Assembly: GCF_029784155.1 (NCBI RefSeq)
Contig: NC_073692.1
Span: 155,464,334 to 155,528,333 of the forward strand
From: Uranotaenia lowii
Taxonomy: Eukaryota > Arthropoda > Insecta > Diptera > Culicidae
DNA length: 64,000 nucleotides
Direction of reading: 5' to 3'
A program made the translations under genes and the position numbers. Position 1 is the first letter of the stretch. Each line of letters starts with the position of its first letter. Below, one piece after another: positions 30,016-43,400 of this stretch. The notes below the pieces were generated by a model. It did no database searches, had not been told where the DNA came from, and saw only the letters and a list, made by a program, of their open reading frames with translations.

Positions 30016-31008
30016 TTTGTATCACAAACACTTGTTAGTAAATGATTTCAAAATAACTCCCGAGACCTCAAACGACAACGATTTTGATTTGACAGAAGGA
30101 AACAATTTTCTGATCACTTGATCAGTTTAAGTCAAACATAAACTTGCTACTTTTTGGCTTACAGTGTCAACCGGATAATGAATTCTAAACACTCCACAAT
30201 CTAACAAATCATACAAATTTTGGTACTATTTTGCCAATCAATCAATGCTATGCAACATGCTGCAAAACGATCAACAAAGCATTCGGAATCCTCGCGTTCA
30301 AGCCACCTCAACCACTCAAAATTATGATTCGCACACACACAAACTATCTACTAGTACTTATCTTATCGCAGCCTCAAATCCTCTGGTTGATGTCGAACCC
30401 TTCATTTAATCAGCACGAACGACGTATATTCCAGCACCAGGGGCTCCATTCCGTTGCAGTGATGCTGATCAATATTTCACTTCTTCGGGAACTTGGCCGC
30501 GCAATTCCCAAACAGCACAATTTAAAAAACTTGCACAATACAATTATCCGAACAATTTTCAATAAAAAGTTACACTTTTTCGGGCACAAGTATTATATTT
30601 TGGAAAACAGCTTCTCAACAACAACTTTCATGTGCCGAATAAACTCCCAAATACATCACTTTTTACCCGGGGCGACTTTAATTTGTTTCACTCGCTCAGG
30701 GGGATAGTAGAGTTACTCAGGTGAACCACAAACTTTTTGGCTTTAATTTGCCTCTGATTGATCACTTAAAACCCGCCAAGGCTCCCAAGATACACAAAAT
30801 CACCGGAAACCGGTCAACCCAAGCCCGCGGAATCCAAATTGGATCAACCCAAGCCACCCGGTAACGAAGAAACCCGTGTTAAATATGGCAAACCCAGACT
30901 AAGCCGGCCAACACAATAAGATCTTCTTCACGAGCCGTTCACACACAAAGGGTTCACAAATAGAACGCGCATAAACTCCACGGGGTTATCCGGTCGCTAA
31001 GGACCAAA
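30016..31008 (-). other. Leader region of the LTR element
   Basis: 993 bp between the 5' LTR (sense) and the gag start. I see no supportable coding sequence. The 158-codon plus-strand frame at 30231-30707 is antisense, has no recognisable motif, and is not called. A packaging signal would be expected here in LTR elements, but none can be identified by eye. Confidence 0.6.
30988..31006 (-). other. Candidate primer binding site
   Basis: On the sense strand TGGTCCTTAGCGACCGGAT begins two bases after the 5' LTR. TGG pairs with the CCA tail of tRNA, as expected. The complement ends in AAGGACCA and broadly resembles the 3' end of insect tRNA-Tyr as I remember it, with small differences, so the primer assignment is uncertain. 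Confidence 0.5.
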
Positions 31009-31454
31009 TGATGAGGCCAATGCTCCGAAAGTTCACTGGTCCGGTTAAACTACGGAAGTTTCCCTTGCGTTCGATATTCGGACGGTTAAAAATACACGGC
31101 TCTTGAACGATTCGGTGATAAAGTCACGGGGAACAATTTATTCTTAACTCTAACACTCAACGATAAGACAATAGACCGCAGTGGACTGTATAATTATCAA
31201 AAAACAATACGACTCACTGACCCGGGTGACTAATTGGTTCTAACCCTTTCGCTATTACATGGCTATCAGCAGCTCGCAGTTGTCGATCCAAACCGATTAG
31301 CTCTCGGTCAATTTTATACCTATATGGTACACACGCACTGCTTGCCGTGATCAAGCAGATGCGTGTGGCAGATATAAAGCAATAATGTTGCTGGTGGCCG
31401 ACGTGATTCCTTTATCAATTGCGTTGTGCGCGCACTGTCGTTTTGGCGCGAACA
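31009..31454 (-). repeat. LTR (5' LTR in sense orientation)
   Basis: 446 bp, matching 26166-26611 at every base I compared. The sense strand begins TGTTCGCGCC and ends CATCA. It would drive transcription leftwards into the gag-protease ORF. Confidence 0.93.
31312..31318 (-). promoter_or_regulatory. LTR TATA box
   Basis: TATAAAA on the minus strand inside GGTATAAAATTG, about 137 nt into the sense LTR. Transcription would start about 30 nt further, near 31285. The same motif in the other LTR is at 26469-26475. Confidence 0.6.
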
Positions 31455-34400
31455 ATGGCCGAAAAACGCTTCTAAAGGCCAGAAAACGCATTTTAAAGTT
31501 GTGATCCCAAATTAAGCTCAGAATCCCCGAAAAACGCTTCTAAAGGCCAGAAAACGCATTTTAAAGTTGTGATCCCAAATAAAGCTCAGAGTGGCCGAAA
31601 AACGCTTCTAAAGGCCAGAAAACGCATTTTAAAGTTGTGATCCCAATTTAAGCTCAGAATCCCCGAAAAACGCTTCTAAAGGCCAGAAAACGCATTTTAA
31701 AGTTGTGATCCCAAATTATGCTCAGAATGGCTGAAAAACGCTTCTAAAGGCCAGAAAACGCATTTTAAAGTTGTGATCCCAAATTAAGCTCAGAATCCCC
31801 GAAAAACGCTTCTAAAGACCAGAAAACGCATTTTAAAGTTGTGATCCCCAATTAAGCTCAGAATCCCCGAAAAACGCTTCTAAAGGCCAGAAAACGCATT
31901 TTAAAGTTGTGATCCCAAATTAAGCTCAAAATCCCCGAAAAACGCTTCTAAAGGCCGGAAAACGAATTTTAAAGTTGTGATCCCCAATTAAGCTCAGAAT
32001 GGCCGAAAAACGCTTCTAAAGGCCGGAAAACGCATTTTAAAGTTGTGATCCCAAATTAAGCTCAGAATGGCCGAAAAACGCTTCTAAAGGTCAGAAAACG
32101 CATTTTAAAGTTGTAATCCCAAATTAAGCTCAGAATCCCCGAAAAACGCTTCTAAAGACCAGAAAACGCATTTTAAAGTTGTGATCCCCAATTAAGCTCA
32201 GAATCCCCGAAAAACGCTTCTAAAGGCCAGAAAACGCATTTTAAAGTTGTGATCCCAAATTAAGCTCAAAATCCCCGAAAAACGCTTCTAAAGGCCGGAA
32301 AACGAATTTTAAAGTTGTGATCCCCAATTAAGCTCAGAATGGCCGAAAAACGCTTCTAAAGGCCGGAAAACGCATTTTAAAGTTGTGATCCCAAATTAAG
32401 CTCAGAATGGCCGAAAAACGCTTCTAAAGGCCAGAAAACGCATTTTAAAGTTGTGATCCCAAATTAAGCTCAGAATCCCCGAAAAACGCTTCTAAAGGCC
32501 AGAAAACGCATTTTAAAGTTGTGATCCCATATTAAGCTCAGAATCCCCGAAAAACGCTTCTAAAGGCCAGAAAACGCATTTTAAAGTTGTGATCCCAAAT
32601 TAAGCTCAGAATGGCCGAAAAACGCTTCTAAAGGCCGGAAAACGCATTTTAAAGTTGTGATCCCAAATTAAGCTCAGAATGGCCGAAAAACGCTTCTAAA
32701 GGCCAGAAAACGCATTTTAAAGTTTTGATCCCAAATTAAGCTCAGAATGGCCGAAAAACGCTTCTAAAGGCCAGAAAACGCATTTTAAAGTTGTGATCCC
32801 AAATTAAGCTCAGAGTGGCCGAAAAACGCTTCTAAAGACCAGAAAACGCATTTTAAAGTTGTGATCCCAAATTAAGCTCAGAATCCCCGAAAAACGCTTC
32901 TAAAGACCAGAAAACGCATTTTAAAGTTGTGATCCCCAATTAAGCTCAGAATCCCCGAAAAACGCTTCTAAAGGCCAGAAAACGCATTTTAAAGTTGTGA
33001 TCCCAAATTAAGCTCAAAATCCCCGAAAAACGCTTCTAAAGGCCGGAAAACGAATTTTAAAGTTGTGATCCCCAATTAAGCTCAGAATGGCCGAAAAACG
33101 CTTCTAAAGGCCGGAAAACGCATTTTAAAGTTGTGATCCCAAATTAAGCTCAGAATGGCCGAAAAACGCTTCTAAACGCCAAAAAACGCATTTTAAAGTT
33201 GTGATCCCAAATTAAGCTCAGAATCCCCGAAAAACGCTTCTAAAGGCCAGAAAACGCATTTTAAAGTTGTGATCCCAAATTAAGCTCAGAATGGCCGAAA
33301 AACGCTTCTAAAGGCCAGAAAACGCATTTTAAAGTTGTGATCCCAAATTAAGCTCAGAATGGCCGAAAAACGCTTCTAAACGCCAAAAAACGCATTTTAA
33401 AGTTGTGATCCCAAATTAAGCTCAGAATCCCCGAAAAACGCTTCTAAAGGCCGGAAAACGCATTTTAAAGTTGTGATCCCAAATTAAGCTCAGAATGGCC
33501 GAAAAACGCTTCTAAAGGCCAGAAAACGCATTTTAAAGTTGTGATCCCAAATTAAGCTCAGAATCCCCGAAAAACGCTTCTAAAGGCCAGAAAACGCATT
33601 TTAAAGTTGTGATCCCATATTAAGCTCAGAATCCCCGAAAAACGCTTCTAAAGGCCAGAAAACGCATTTTAAAGTTGTGATCCCAAATTAAGCTCAGAAT
33701 GGCCGAAAAACGCTTCTAAAGGCCAGAAAACGCATTTTAAAGTTGTGATCCCAAATTAAGCTCAGAATGGCCGAAAAACGCTTCTAAAGGCCAGAAAACG
33801 CATTTTAAAGTTTTGATCCCAAATTAAGCTCAGAATGGCCGAAAAACGCTTCTAAAGGCCAGAAAACGCATTTTAAAGTTGTGATCCCAAATTAAGCTCA
33901 GAGTGGCCGAAAAACGCTTCTAAAGACCAGAAAACGCATTTTAAAGTTGTGATCCCAAATTAAGCTCAGAATGACCGTAAAACGCTTCTAAAGGCCAGAA
34001 AACGCATTTTAAAGTTGTGATCCCAAATTAAGCTCAGAATGGCCGAAAAACGCTTCTAAAGGCCAGAAAACGCATTTTAAAGTTGTGATCCCAAATTATG
34101 CTCAGAATCCCCGAAAAACGCTTCTAAAGGCCAGAAAACGCATTTTAAAGTTGTGATCCCAAATTAAGCTCAGAATGGCCGAAAAACGCTTCTAAAGGCC
34201 AGAAAACGCATTTTAAAGTTGTGATCCCAAATTAAGCTCAGAATGGCCGAAAAACGCTTCTAAAGGCCAGAAAACGCATTTTAAAGTTGTGATCCCAAAT
34301 AAAGCTCAGAATCCCCGAAAAACGCTTTTAAAGGCCAGAAAACGCATTTTAAAGTTGTGATCCCAAATTAAGCTCAGAATGGCCGAAAAACGCTTCTAAA

Positions 34401-37400
34401 GGCCAGAAAACGCATTTTAAAGTTGTGATCCCAAATTAAGCTCAGAATGGCCGAAAAACGCTTCTAAAGGCCAGAAAACGCATTTTAAAGTTGTGATCCC
34501 AAATTAAGCTCAGAATGGCCGAAAAACGCTTCTAAAGGCCAGAAAACGCATTTTAAAGTTGTGATCCCAAATTAAGCTCAGAATGGCCGAAAAACGCTTC
34601 TAAAGGCCAGAAAACGCATTTTAAAGTTGTGATCCCAAATTAAGCTCAGAATGGCCGAAAAACGCTTCTAAAGGCCAGAAAACGCATTTTAAAGTTGTGA
34701 TCCCAAATTAAGATCAGAATCCCCGAAAAACGCTTCTAAAGGCCAGAAAACGCATTTTAAAGTTGTGATCCCAAATTAAGCTCAGAATCCCCGAAAAACG
34801 CTTCTAAAGACCAGAAAACGCATTTTAAAGTTGTGATCCCAAATAAAGCTCAGAATCCCCGAAAAACGCTTCTAAAGGCCGGAAAACGCATTTTAAAGTT
34901 GTGATCCCAAATTAAGCTCAAAATTCCCGAAAAACGCTTCTAAAGGCCGAAAAACGAATTTTAAAGTTGTGATCCCAAATTAAGCTCAGAATCCCCGAAA
35001 AACGCTTCTAAAGGCCGGAAAACGTATTTTAAAGTTGTGATCCCAAATTAAGCTCAGAATGGCCGAAAAACGCTTCTAAAGGCCAGAAAACGCATTTTAA
35101 AGTTGTGATCCCAAATAAAGCTCAGAATCCCCGAAAAACGCTTCTAAAGGCCAGAAAACGCATTTTAAAGTTGTGATCCCAAATTAAGCTCAGAATGGCC
35201 GAAAAACGCTTCTAAAGGCCAGAAAACGCATTTTAAAGTTGTGATCCCAAATTAAGCTTAGAATGGCCGAAAAACGCTTCTAAAGGCCAGAAAACGCATT
35301 TCAAAGTTGTGATCCCAAGTTAAGCTCAGAATCCCCGAAAAACGCTTCTAAAGACCAGAAAACGCATTTTAAAGTTGTGATCCCAAATTAAGCTCAGAAT
35401 GGCCGAAAAACGCTTCTAAAGGCCAGAAAACGCATTTTAAAGTTGTGATCCCAAATTAAGCTCAGAATCCCCGAAAAACGCTTCTAAAGGCCAGAAAACG
35501 CATTTTAAAGTTGTGATCCCAAATTAAGCTCAGAATCCCCGAAAAACGCTTCTAAAGACCAGAAAACGCATTTTAAAGTTGTGATCCCAAATAAAGCTCA
35601 GAATCCCCGAAAAACGCTTCTAAAGGCCGGAAAACGCATTTTAAAGTTGTGATCCCAAATTAAGCTCAAAATTCCCGAAAAACGCTTCTAAAGGCCGAAA
35701 AACGAATTTTAAAGTTGTGATCCCAAATTAAGCTCAGAATCCCCGAAAAACGCTTCTAAAGGCCGGAAAACGTATTTTAAAGTTGTGATCCCAAATTAAG
35801 CTCAGAATGGCCGAAAAACGCTTCTAAAGGCCAGAAAACGCATTTTAAAGTTGTGATCCCAAATAAAGCTCAGAATCCCCGAAAAACGCTTCTAAAGGCC
35901 AGAAAACGCATTTTAAAGTTGTGATCCCAAATTAAGCTCAGAATGGCCGAAAAACGCTTCTAAAGGCCAGAAAACGCATTTTAAAGTTGTGATCCCAAAT
36001 TAAGCTTAGAATGGCCGAAAAACGCTTCTAAAGGCCAGAAAACGCATTTTAAAGTTGTGATCCCAAGTTAAGCTCAGAATCCCCGAAAAACGCTTCTAAA
36101 GACCAGAAAACGCATTTTAAAGTTGTGATCCCAAATTAAGCTCAGAATGGCCGAAAAACGCTTCTAAAGGTCAGAAAACGCATTTTAAAGTTGTAATCCC
36201 AAATTAAGCTCAGAATCCCCGAAAAACGCTTCTAAAGGCCAGAAAACGCATTTTAAAGTTTTGATCCCAAATTAAGCTCAGAATGGCCGAAAAACGCTTC
36301 TAAAGGCCAGAAAACGCATTTTAAAGTTGTGATCCCAAATTAAGCTCAGAATCCCCGAAAAACGCTTCTAAAGGCCAGAAAACGCATTTTAAAGTTGTGA
36401 TCCCAAATAAAGCTCAGAGTGGCCGAAAAACGCTTCTAAAGGTCAGAAAACGCATTTTAAAGTTGTGATCCCAAGTTAAGCTCAGAATCCCCGAAAAACG
36501 CTTCTAAAGACCAGAAAACGCATTTTAAAGTTGTGATCCCAAATTAAGCTCAGAATGGCCGAAAAACGCTTCTAAAGGTCAGAAAACGCATTTTAAAGTT
36601 GAAATCCCAAATTAAGCTCAGAATCCCCGAAAAACGCTTCTAAAGGCCAGAAAACGCATTTTAAAGTTTTGATCCCAAATTAAGCTCAAAATCCCCGAAA
36701 AACGCTTCTAAAGGCCGGAAAACGAATTTTAAAGTTGTGATCCCAAATTAAGCTCAGAATGGCCGAAAAACGCTTCTAAAGGCCAGAAAACGCATTTTAA
36801 AGTTGTGATCCCAAATTAAGCTCAGAATGGCCGAAAAACGCTTCTAAAGGTCAGAAAACGCATTTTAAAGTTGTAATCCCAAATTAAGCTCAGAATCCCC
36901 GAAAAACGCTTCTAAAGGCCAGAAAACGCATTTTAAAGTTTTGATCCCAAATTAAGCTCAGAATGGCCGAAAAACGCTTCTAAAGGCCAGAAAACGCATT
37001 TTAAAGTTGTGATCCCAAATTAAGCTCAGAATCCCCGAAAAACGCTTCTAAAGGCCAGAAAACGCATTTTAAAGTTGTGATCCCAAATAAAGCTCAGAGT
37101 GGCCGAAAAACGCTTCTAAAGGCCAGAAAACGCATTTTAAAGTTGTGATCCCAAATTAAGCTCAGAATCCCCGAAAAACGCTTCTAAAGGCCAGAAAACG
37201 CATTTTAAAGTTGTGATCCCAAATTAAGCTCAGAATGGCCGAAAAACGCTTCTAAAGGTCAGAAATCGCATTTTAAAGTTGAAATCCCAAATTAAGCTCA
37301 GAATCCCCGAAAAACGCTTCTAAAGGCCAGAAAACGCATTTTAAAGTTTTGATCCCAAATTAAGCTCAGAATGGCCGAAAAACGCTTCTAAAGGCCAGAA

Positions 37401-40400
37401 AACGCATTTTAAAGTTGTGATCCCAAATTAAGCTCAGAATCCCCGAAAAACGCTTCTAAAGGCCAGAAAACGCATTTTAAAGTTGTGATCCCAAATAAAG
37501 CTCAGAGTGGCCGAAAAACGCTTCTAAAGGCCAGAAAACGCATTTTAAAGTTGTGATCCCAATTTAAGCTCAGAATCCCCGAAAAACGCTTCTAAAGGCC
37601 AGAAAACGCATTTTAAAGTTGTGATCCCAAATTATGCTCAGAATGGCTGAAAAACGCTTCTAAAGGCCAGAAAACGCATTTTAAAGTTGTGATCCCAAAT
37701 TAAGCTCAGAATCCCCGAAAAACGCTTCTAAAGACCAGAAAACGCATTTTAAAGTTGTGATCCCCAATTAAGCTCAGAATCCCCGAAAAACGCTTCTAAA
37801 GGCCAGAAAACGCATTTTAAAGTTGTGATCCCAAATTAAGCTCAGAATGGCCGAAAAACGCTTCTAAAGGTCAGAAATCGCATTTTAAAGTTGTAATCCC
37901 AAATTAAGCTCAGAATCCCCGAAAAACGCTTCTAAAGGCCAGAAAACGCATTTTAAAGTTTTGATCCCAAATTAAGCTCAGAATGGCCGAAAAACGCTTC
38001 TAAAGGCCAGAAAACGCATTTTAAAGTTGTGATCCCAAATTAAGCTCAGAATGGCCGAAAAACGCTTCTAAAGGCCAGAAAACGCATTTTAAAGTTGTGA
38101 TCCCAAATTAAGCTCAGAATGGCCGAAAAACGCTTCTAAAGGCCAGAAAACGCATTTTAAAGTTGTGATCCCAAATTAAGCTCAGAATGGCCGAAAAACG
38201 CTTCTAAAGGCCAGAAAACGCATTTTAAAGTTGTGATCCCAAATTAAGCTCAGAATCCCCGAAAAACGCTTCTAAAGGCCAGAAAACGCATTTTAAAGTT
38301 GTGATCCCAAATTAAGCTCAGAATCCCCGAAAAACGCTTCTAAAGGCCAGAAAACGCATTTTAAAGTTTTGATCCCAAATTAAGCTCAGAATGGCCGAAA
38401 AACGCTTCTAAAGGCCAGAAAACGCATTTTAAAGTTGTGATCCCAAATTAAGCTCAGAATGGCCGAAAAACGCTTCTAAAGGCCAGAAAACGCATTTTAA
38501 AGTTGTGATCCCAAATTATGCTCAGAATCCCCGAAAAACGCTTCTAAAGGCCAGAAAACGCATTTTAAAGTTGTGATCCCAAATTAAGCTCAGAATGGCC
38601 GAAAAACGCTTCTAAAGGCCAGAAAACGCATTTTAAAGTTGTGATCCCAAATTAAGCTCAGAATGGCCGAAAAACGCTTCTAAAGGCCAGAAAACGCATT
38701 TTAAAGTTGTGATCCCAAATTAAGCTCAGAATCCCCGAAAAACGCTTCTTATGGCCGGAAAACGCATTTTAAAGTTGTGATCCCAAATTAAGCTCAGAAT
38801 GGCCGAAAAACGCTTCTAAAGGCCAGAAAACGCATTTTAAAGTTGTGATCCCAAATTAAGCTCAGAATGGCCGAAAAACGCTTCTAAAGGTCAGAAAACG
38901 CATTTTAAAGTTTTGATCCCAAATTAAGCTCAGAATGGCCGAAAAACGCTTCTAAAGGCCAGAAAACGCATTTTAAAGTTGTGATCCCAAATTAAGCTCA
39001 GAGTGGCCGAAAAACGCTTCTAAAGACCAGAAAACGCATTTTAAAGTTGTGATCCCAAATTAAGCTCAGAATGACCGAAAAACGCTTCTAAAGGCCAGAA
39101 AACGCATTTTAAAGTTGTGATCCCAAATTAAGCTCAGAATGGCCGAAAAACGCTTCTAAAGGCCAGAAAACGCATTTTAAAGTTGTGATCCCAAATTAAG
39201 CTCAGAATGGCCGAAAAACGCTTCTAAAGGCCAGAAAACGCATTTTAAAGTTGTGATCCCAAATTAAGCTCAGAATGGCCGAAAAACGCTTCTAAAGGCC
39301 AGAAAACGCATTTTAAAGTTGTGATCCCAAATTATGCTCAGAATCCCCGAAAAACGCTTCTAAAGGCCAGAAAACGCATTTTAAAGTTGTGATCCCAAAT
39401 TAAGCTCAGAATGGCCGAAAAACGCTTCTAAAGGCCAGAAAACGCATTTTAAAGTTGTGATCCCAAATTAAGCTCAGAATGGCCGAAAAACGCTTCTAAA
39501 GGCCAGAAAACGCATTTTAAAGTTGTGATCCCAATTTAAGCTCAGAATCCCCGAAAAACGCTTCTAAAGGCCAGAAAACGCATTTTAAAGTTGTGATCCC
39601 AAATTAAGCTCAGAATGGCCGAAAAACGCTTCTAAAGGCCAGAAAACGCATTTTAAAGTTGTGATCCCAAATTAAGCTCAGAATCCCCGAAAAACGCTTC
39701 TAAAGGCCAGAAAACGCATTTTAAAGTTGTGATCCCAAATTATGCTCAGAATGGCTGAAAAACGCTTCTAAAGGCCAGAAAACGCATTTTAAAGTTGTGA
39801 TCCCAAATTAAGCTCAGAATCCCCGAAAAACGCTTCTAAAGGCCAGAAAACGCATTTTAAAGTTGTGATCCCAAATTAAGCTCAGAATCCCCGAAAAACG
39901 CTTCTAAAGGCCGGAAAACGCATTTTAAAGTTGTGATCCCAAATTAAGCTCAGAATGGCCGAAAAACGCTTCTAAAGGCCAGAAAACGCATTTTAAAGTT
40001 GTGATCCCAAATTAAGCTCAGAATGGCCGAAAAACGCTTCTAAAGGCCAGAAAACGCATTTTAAAGTTGTGATCCCAAATTAAGCTCAGAATGGCCGAAA
40101 AACGCTTCTAAAGGCCAGAAAACGCATTTTAAAGTTGTGATCCCAAATTAAGCTCAGAATGGCCGAAAAACGCTTCTAAAGGCCAGAAAACGCATTTTAA
40201 AGTTGTGATCCCAAATTAAGCTCAGAATCCCCGAAAAACGCTTCTAAAGGCCAGAAAACGCATTTTAAAGTTGTGATCCCAAATTAAGCTCAGAATCCCC
40301 GAAAAACGCTTCTAAAGGCCAGAAAACGCATTTTAAAGTTGTGATCCCAAATTAAGCTCAGAATCCCCGAAAAACGCTTCTTATGGCCGGAAAACGCATT

Positions 40401-43400
40401 TTAAAGTTGTGATCCCAAATTAAGCTCAGAATGGCCGAAAAACGCTTCTAAAGGCCAGAAAACGCATTTTAAAGTTGTGATCCCAAATTAAGCTCAGAAT
40501 GGCCGAAAAACGCTTCTAAAGGCCAGAAAACGCATTTTAAAGTTGTGATCCCAAATTAAGCTCAGAATGGCCGAAAAACGCTTCTAAAGGCCAGAAAACG
40601 CATTTTAAAGTTGTGATCCCAAATTAAGCTCAGAATCCCCGAAAAACGCTTCTAAAGGCCAGAAAACGCATTTTAAAGTTGTGATCCCAAATTAAGCTCA
40701 GAATGGCCGAAAAACGCTTCTAAAGGCCAGAAAACGCATTTTAAAGTTGTGATCCCAAATTAAGCTCAGAATGGCCGAAAAACGCTTCTAAAGGCCAGAA
40801 AACGCATTTTAAAGTTGTGATCCCAAATTAAGCTCAGAATGGCCGAAAAACGCTTCTAAAGGCCAGAAAACGCATTTTAAAGTTGTGATCCCAAATTAAG
40901 CTCAGAATCCCCGAAAAACGCTTCTAAAGGCCAGAAAACGCATTTTAAAGTTGTGATCCCAAATTAAGCTCAGAATCCCCGAAAAACGCTTCTTATGGCC
41001 GGAAAACGCATTTTAAAGTTGTGATCCCAAATTAAGCTCAGAATGGCCGAAAAACGCTTCTAAAGGCCAGAAAACGCATTTTAAAGTTGTGATCCCAAAT
41101 TAAGCTCAGAATGGCCGAAAAACGCTTCTAAAGGCCAGAAAACGCATTTTAAAGTTTTGATGCCAAATTAAGCTCAGAATGGCCGAAAAACGCTTCTAAA
41201 GGCCAGAAAACGCATTTTAAAGTTGTGATCCCAAATTAAGCTCAGAGTGGCCGAAAAACGCTTCTAAAGACCAGAAAACGCATTTTAAAGTTGTGATCCC
41301 AAATTAAGCTCAGAATGGCCGAAAAACGCTTCTAAAGGCCAGAAAACGCATTTTAAAGTTGTGATCCCAAATTAAGCTCAGAATGGCCGAAAAACGCTTC
41401 TAAAGGCCAGAAAACGCATTTTAAAGTTGTGATCCCAAATTAAGCTCAGAATCCCCGAAAAACGCTTCTAAAGGCCAGAAAACGCATTTTAAAGTTGTGA
41501 TCCCAAATTAAGCTCAGAATCCCCGAAAAACGCTTCTTATGGCCGGAAAACGCATTTTAAAGTTGTGATCCCAAATTAAGCTCAGAATGGCCGAAAAACG
41601 CTTCTAAAGGCCAGAAAACGCATTTTAAAGTTGTGATCCCAAATTAAGCTCAGAATGGCCGAAAAACGCTTCTAAAGGCCAGAAAACGCATTTTAAAGTT
41701 TTGATGCCAAATTAAGCTCAGAATGGCCGAAAAACGCTTCTAAAGGCCAGAAAACGCATTTTAAAGTTGTGATCCCAAATTAAGCTCAGAGTGGCCGAAA
41801 AACGCTTCTAAAGACCAGAAAACGCATTTTAAAGTTGTGATCCCAAATTAAGCTCAGAATGGCCGAAAAACGCTTCTAAAGGCCAGAAAACGCATTTTAA
41901 AGTTGTGATCCCAAATTAAGCTCAGAATGGCCGAAAAACGCTTCTAAAGGCCAGAAAACGCATTTTAAAGTTGTGATCCCAAATTAAGCTCAGAATGGCC
42001 GAAAAACGCTTCTAAAGACCAGAAAACGCATTTTAAAGTTGTGATCCCAAATTAAGCTCAGAATGGCCGAAAAACGCTTCTAAAGGCCAGAAAACGCATT
42101 TTAAAGTTGTGATCCCAAATTAAGCTCAGAATGGCCGAAAAACGCTTCTAAAGGCCAGAAAACGCATTTTAAAGTTGTGATCCCAAATTAAGCTCAGAAT
42201 GGCCGAAAAACGCTTCTAAAGGCCAGAAAACGCATTTTAAAGTTGTGATCCCAAATTAAGCTCAGAATGGCCGAAAAACGCTTCTAAAGGCCAGAAAACG
42301 CATTTTAAAGTTGTGATCCCAAATTAAGCTCAGAATCCCCGAAAAACGCTTCTTATGGCCGGAAAACGCATTTTAAAGTTGTGATCCCAAATTAAGCTCA
42401 GAATGGCCGAAAAACGCTTCTAAAGGCCAGAAAACGCATTTTAAAGTTGTGATCCCAAATTAAGCTCAGAATGGCCGAAAAACGCTTCTAAAGGCCAGAA
42501 AACGCATTTTAAAGTTTTGATGCCAAATTAAGCTCAGAATGGCCGAAAAACGCTTCTAAAGGCCAGAAAACGCATTTTAAAGTTGTGATCCCAAATTAAG
42601 CTCAGAGTGGCCGAAAAACGCTTCTAAAGACCAGAAAACGCATTTTAAAGTTGTGATCCCAAATTAAGCTCAGAATGGCCGAAAAACGCTTCTGAAGGCC
42701 AGAAAACGCATTTTAAAGTTGTGATCCCAAATTAAGCTCAGAATGGCCGAAAAACGCTTCTAAAGGCCAGAAAACGCATTTTAAAGTTGTGATCCCAAAT
42801 TAAGCTCAGAATGGCCGAAAAACGCTTCTAAAGGCCAGAAAACGCATTTTAAAGTTGTGATCCCAAATTAAGCTCAGAATGGCCGAAAAACGCTTCTAAA
42901 GGCCAGAAAACGCATTTTAAAGTTGTGATCCCAAATTAAGCTCAGAATCCCCGAAAAACGCTTCTAAAGGCCAGAAAACGCATTTTAAAGTTGTGATCCC
43001 AAATTAAGCTCAGAATCCCCGAAAAACGCTTCTTATGGCCGGAAAACGCATTTTAAAGTTGTGATCCCAAATTAAGCTCAGAATGGCCGAAAAACGCTTC
43101 TAAAGGCCAGAAAACGCATTTTAAAGTTGTGATCCCAAATTAAGCTCAGAATGGCCGAAAAACGCTTCTAAAGGCCAGAAAACGCATTTTAAAGTTTTGA
43201 TGCCAAATTAAGCTCAGAATGGCCGAAAAACGCTTCTAAAGGCCAGAAAACGCATTTTAAAGTAGTGATCCCAAATTAAGCTCAGAGTGGCCGAAAAACG
43301 CTTCTAAAGACCAGAAAACGCATTTTAAAGTTGTGATCCCAAATTAAGCTCAGAATGACCGAAAAACGCTTCTAAAGGCCAGAAAACGCATTTTAAAGTT

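Larger units (their letters stand above)
26166..31454 (-). mobile_element. BEL/Pao-type LTR retrotransposon, non-autonomous
   Basis: A 5289-bp insertion in the satellite with 446-bp direct LTRs at 26166-26611 and 31009-31454. On the plus strand each LTR begins TGATGAGG and ends GCGAACA, that is TG...CA. ATGGC flanks both sides (26161-26165 and 31455-31459), the 5-bp duplication usual for this order. The sense strand is minus: leader 31008-30016, one gag-protease ORF, then a repeat-rich 3' region. The 4397-bp interior has no recognisable RT, RNase H or integrase. I saw no difference between the LTRs, so insertion is recent and mobilisation must have been in trans. Uninterrupted satellite copies of the same site occur at 23305 and 37371. 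Confidence 0.92.

Noticed and set aside
30231..30707. 158-codon plus-strand ORF inside the LTR element
   Set aside because: It is antisense to the element leader and has no motif; the sense strand of the element is minus.
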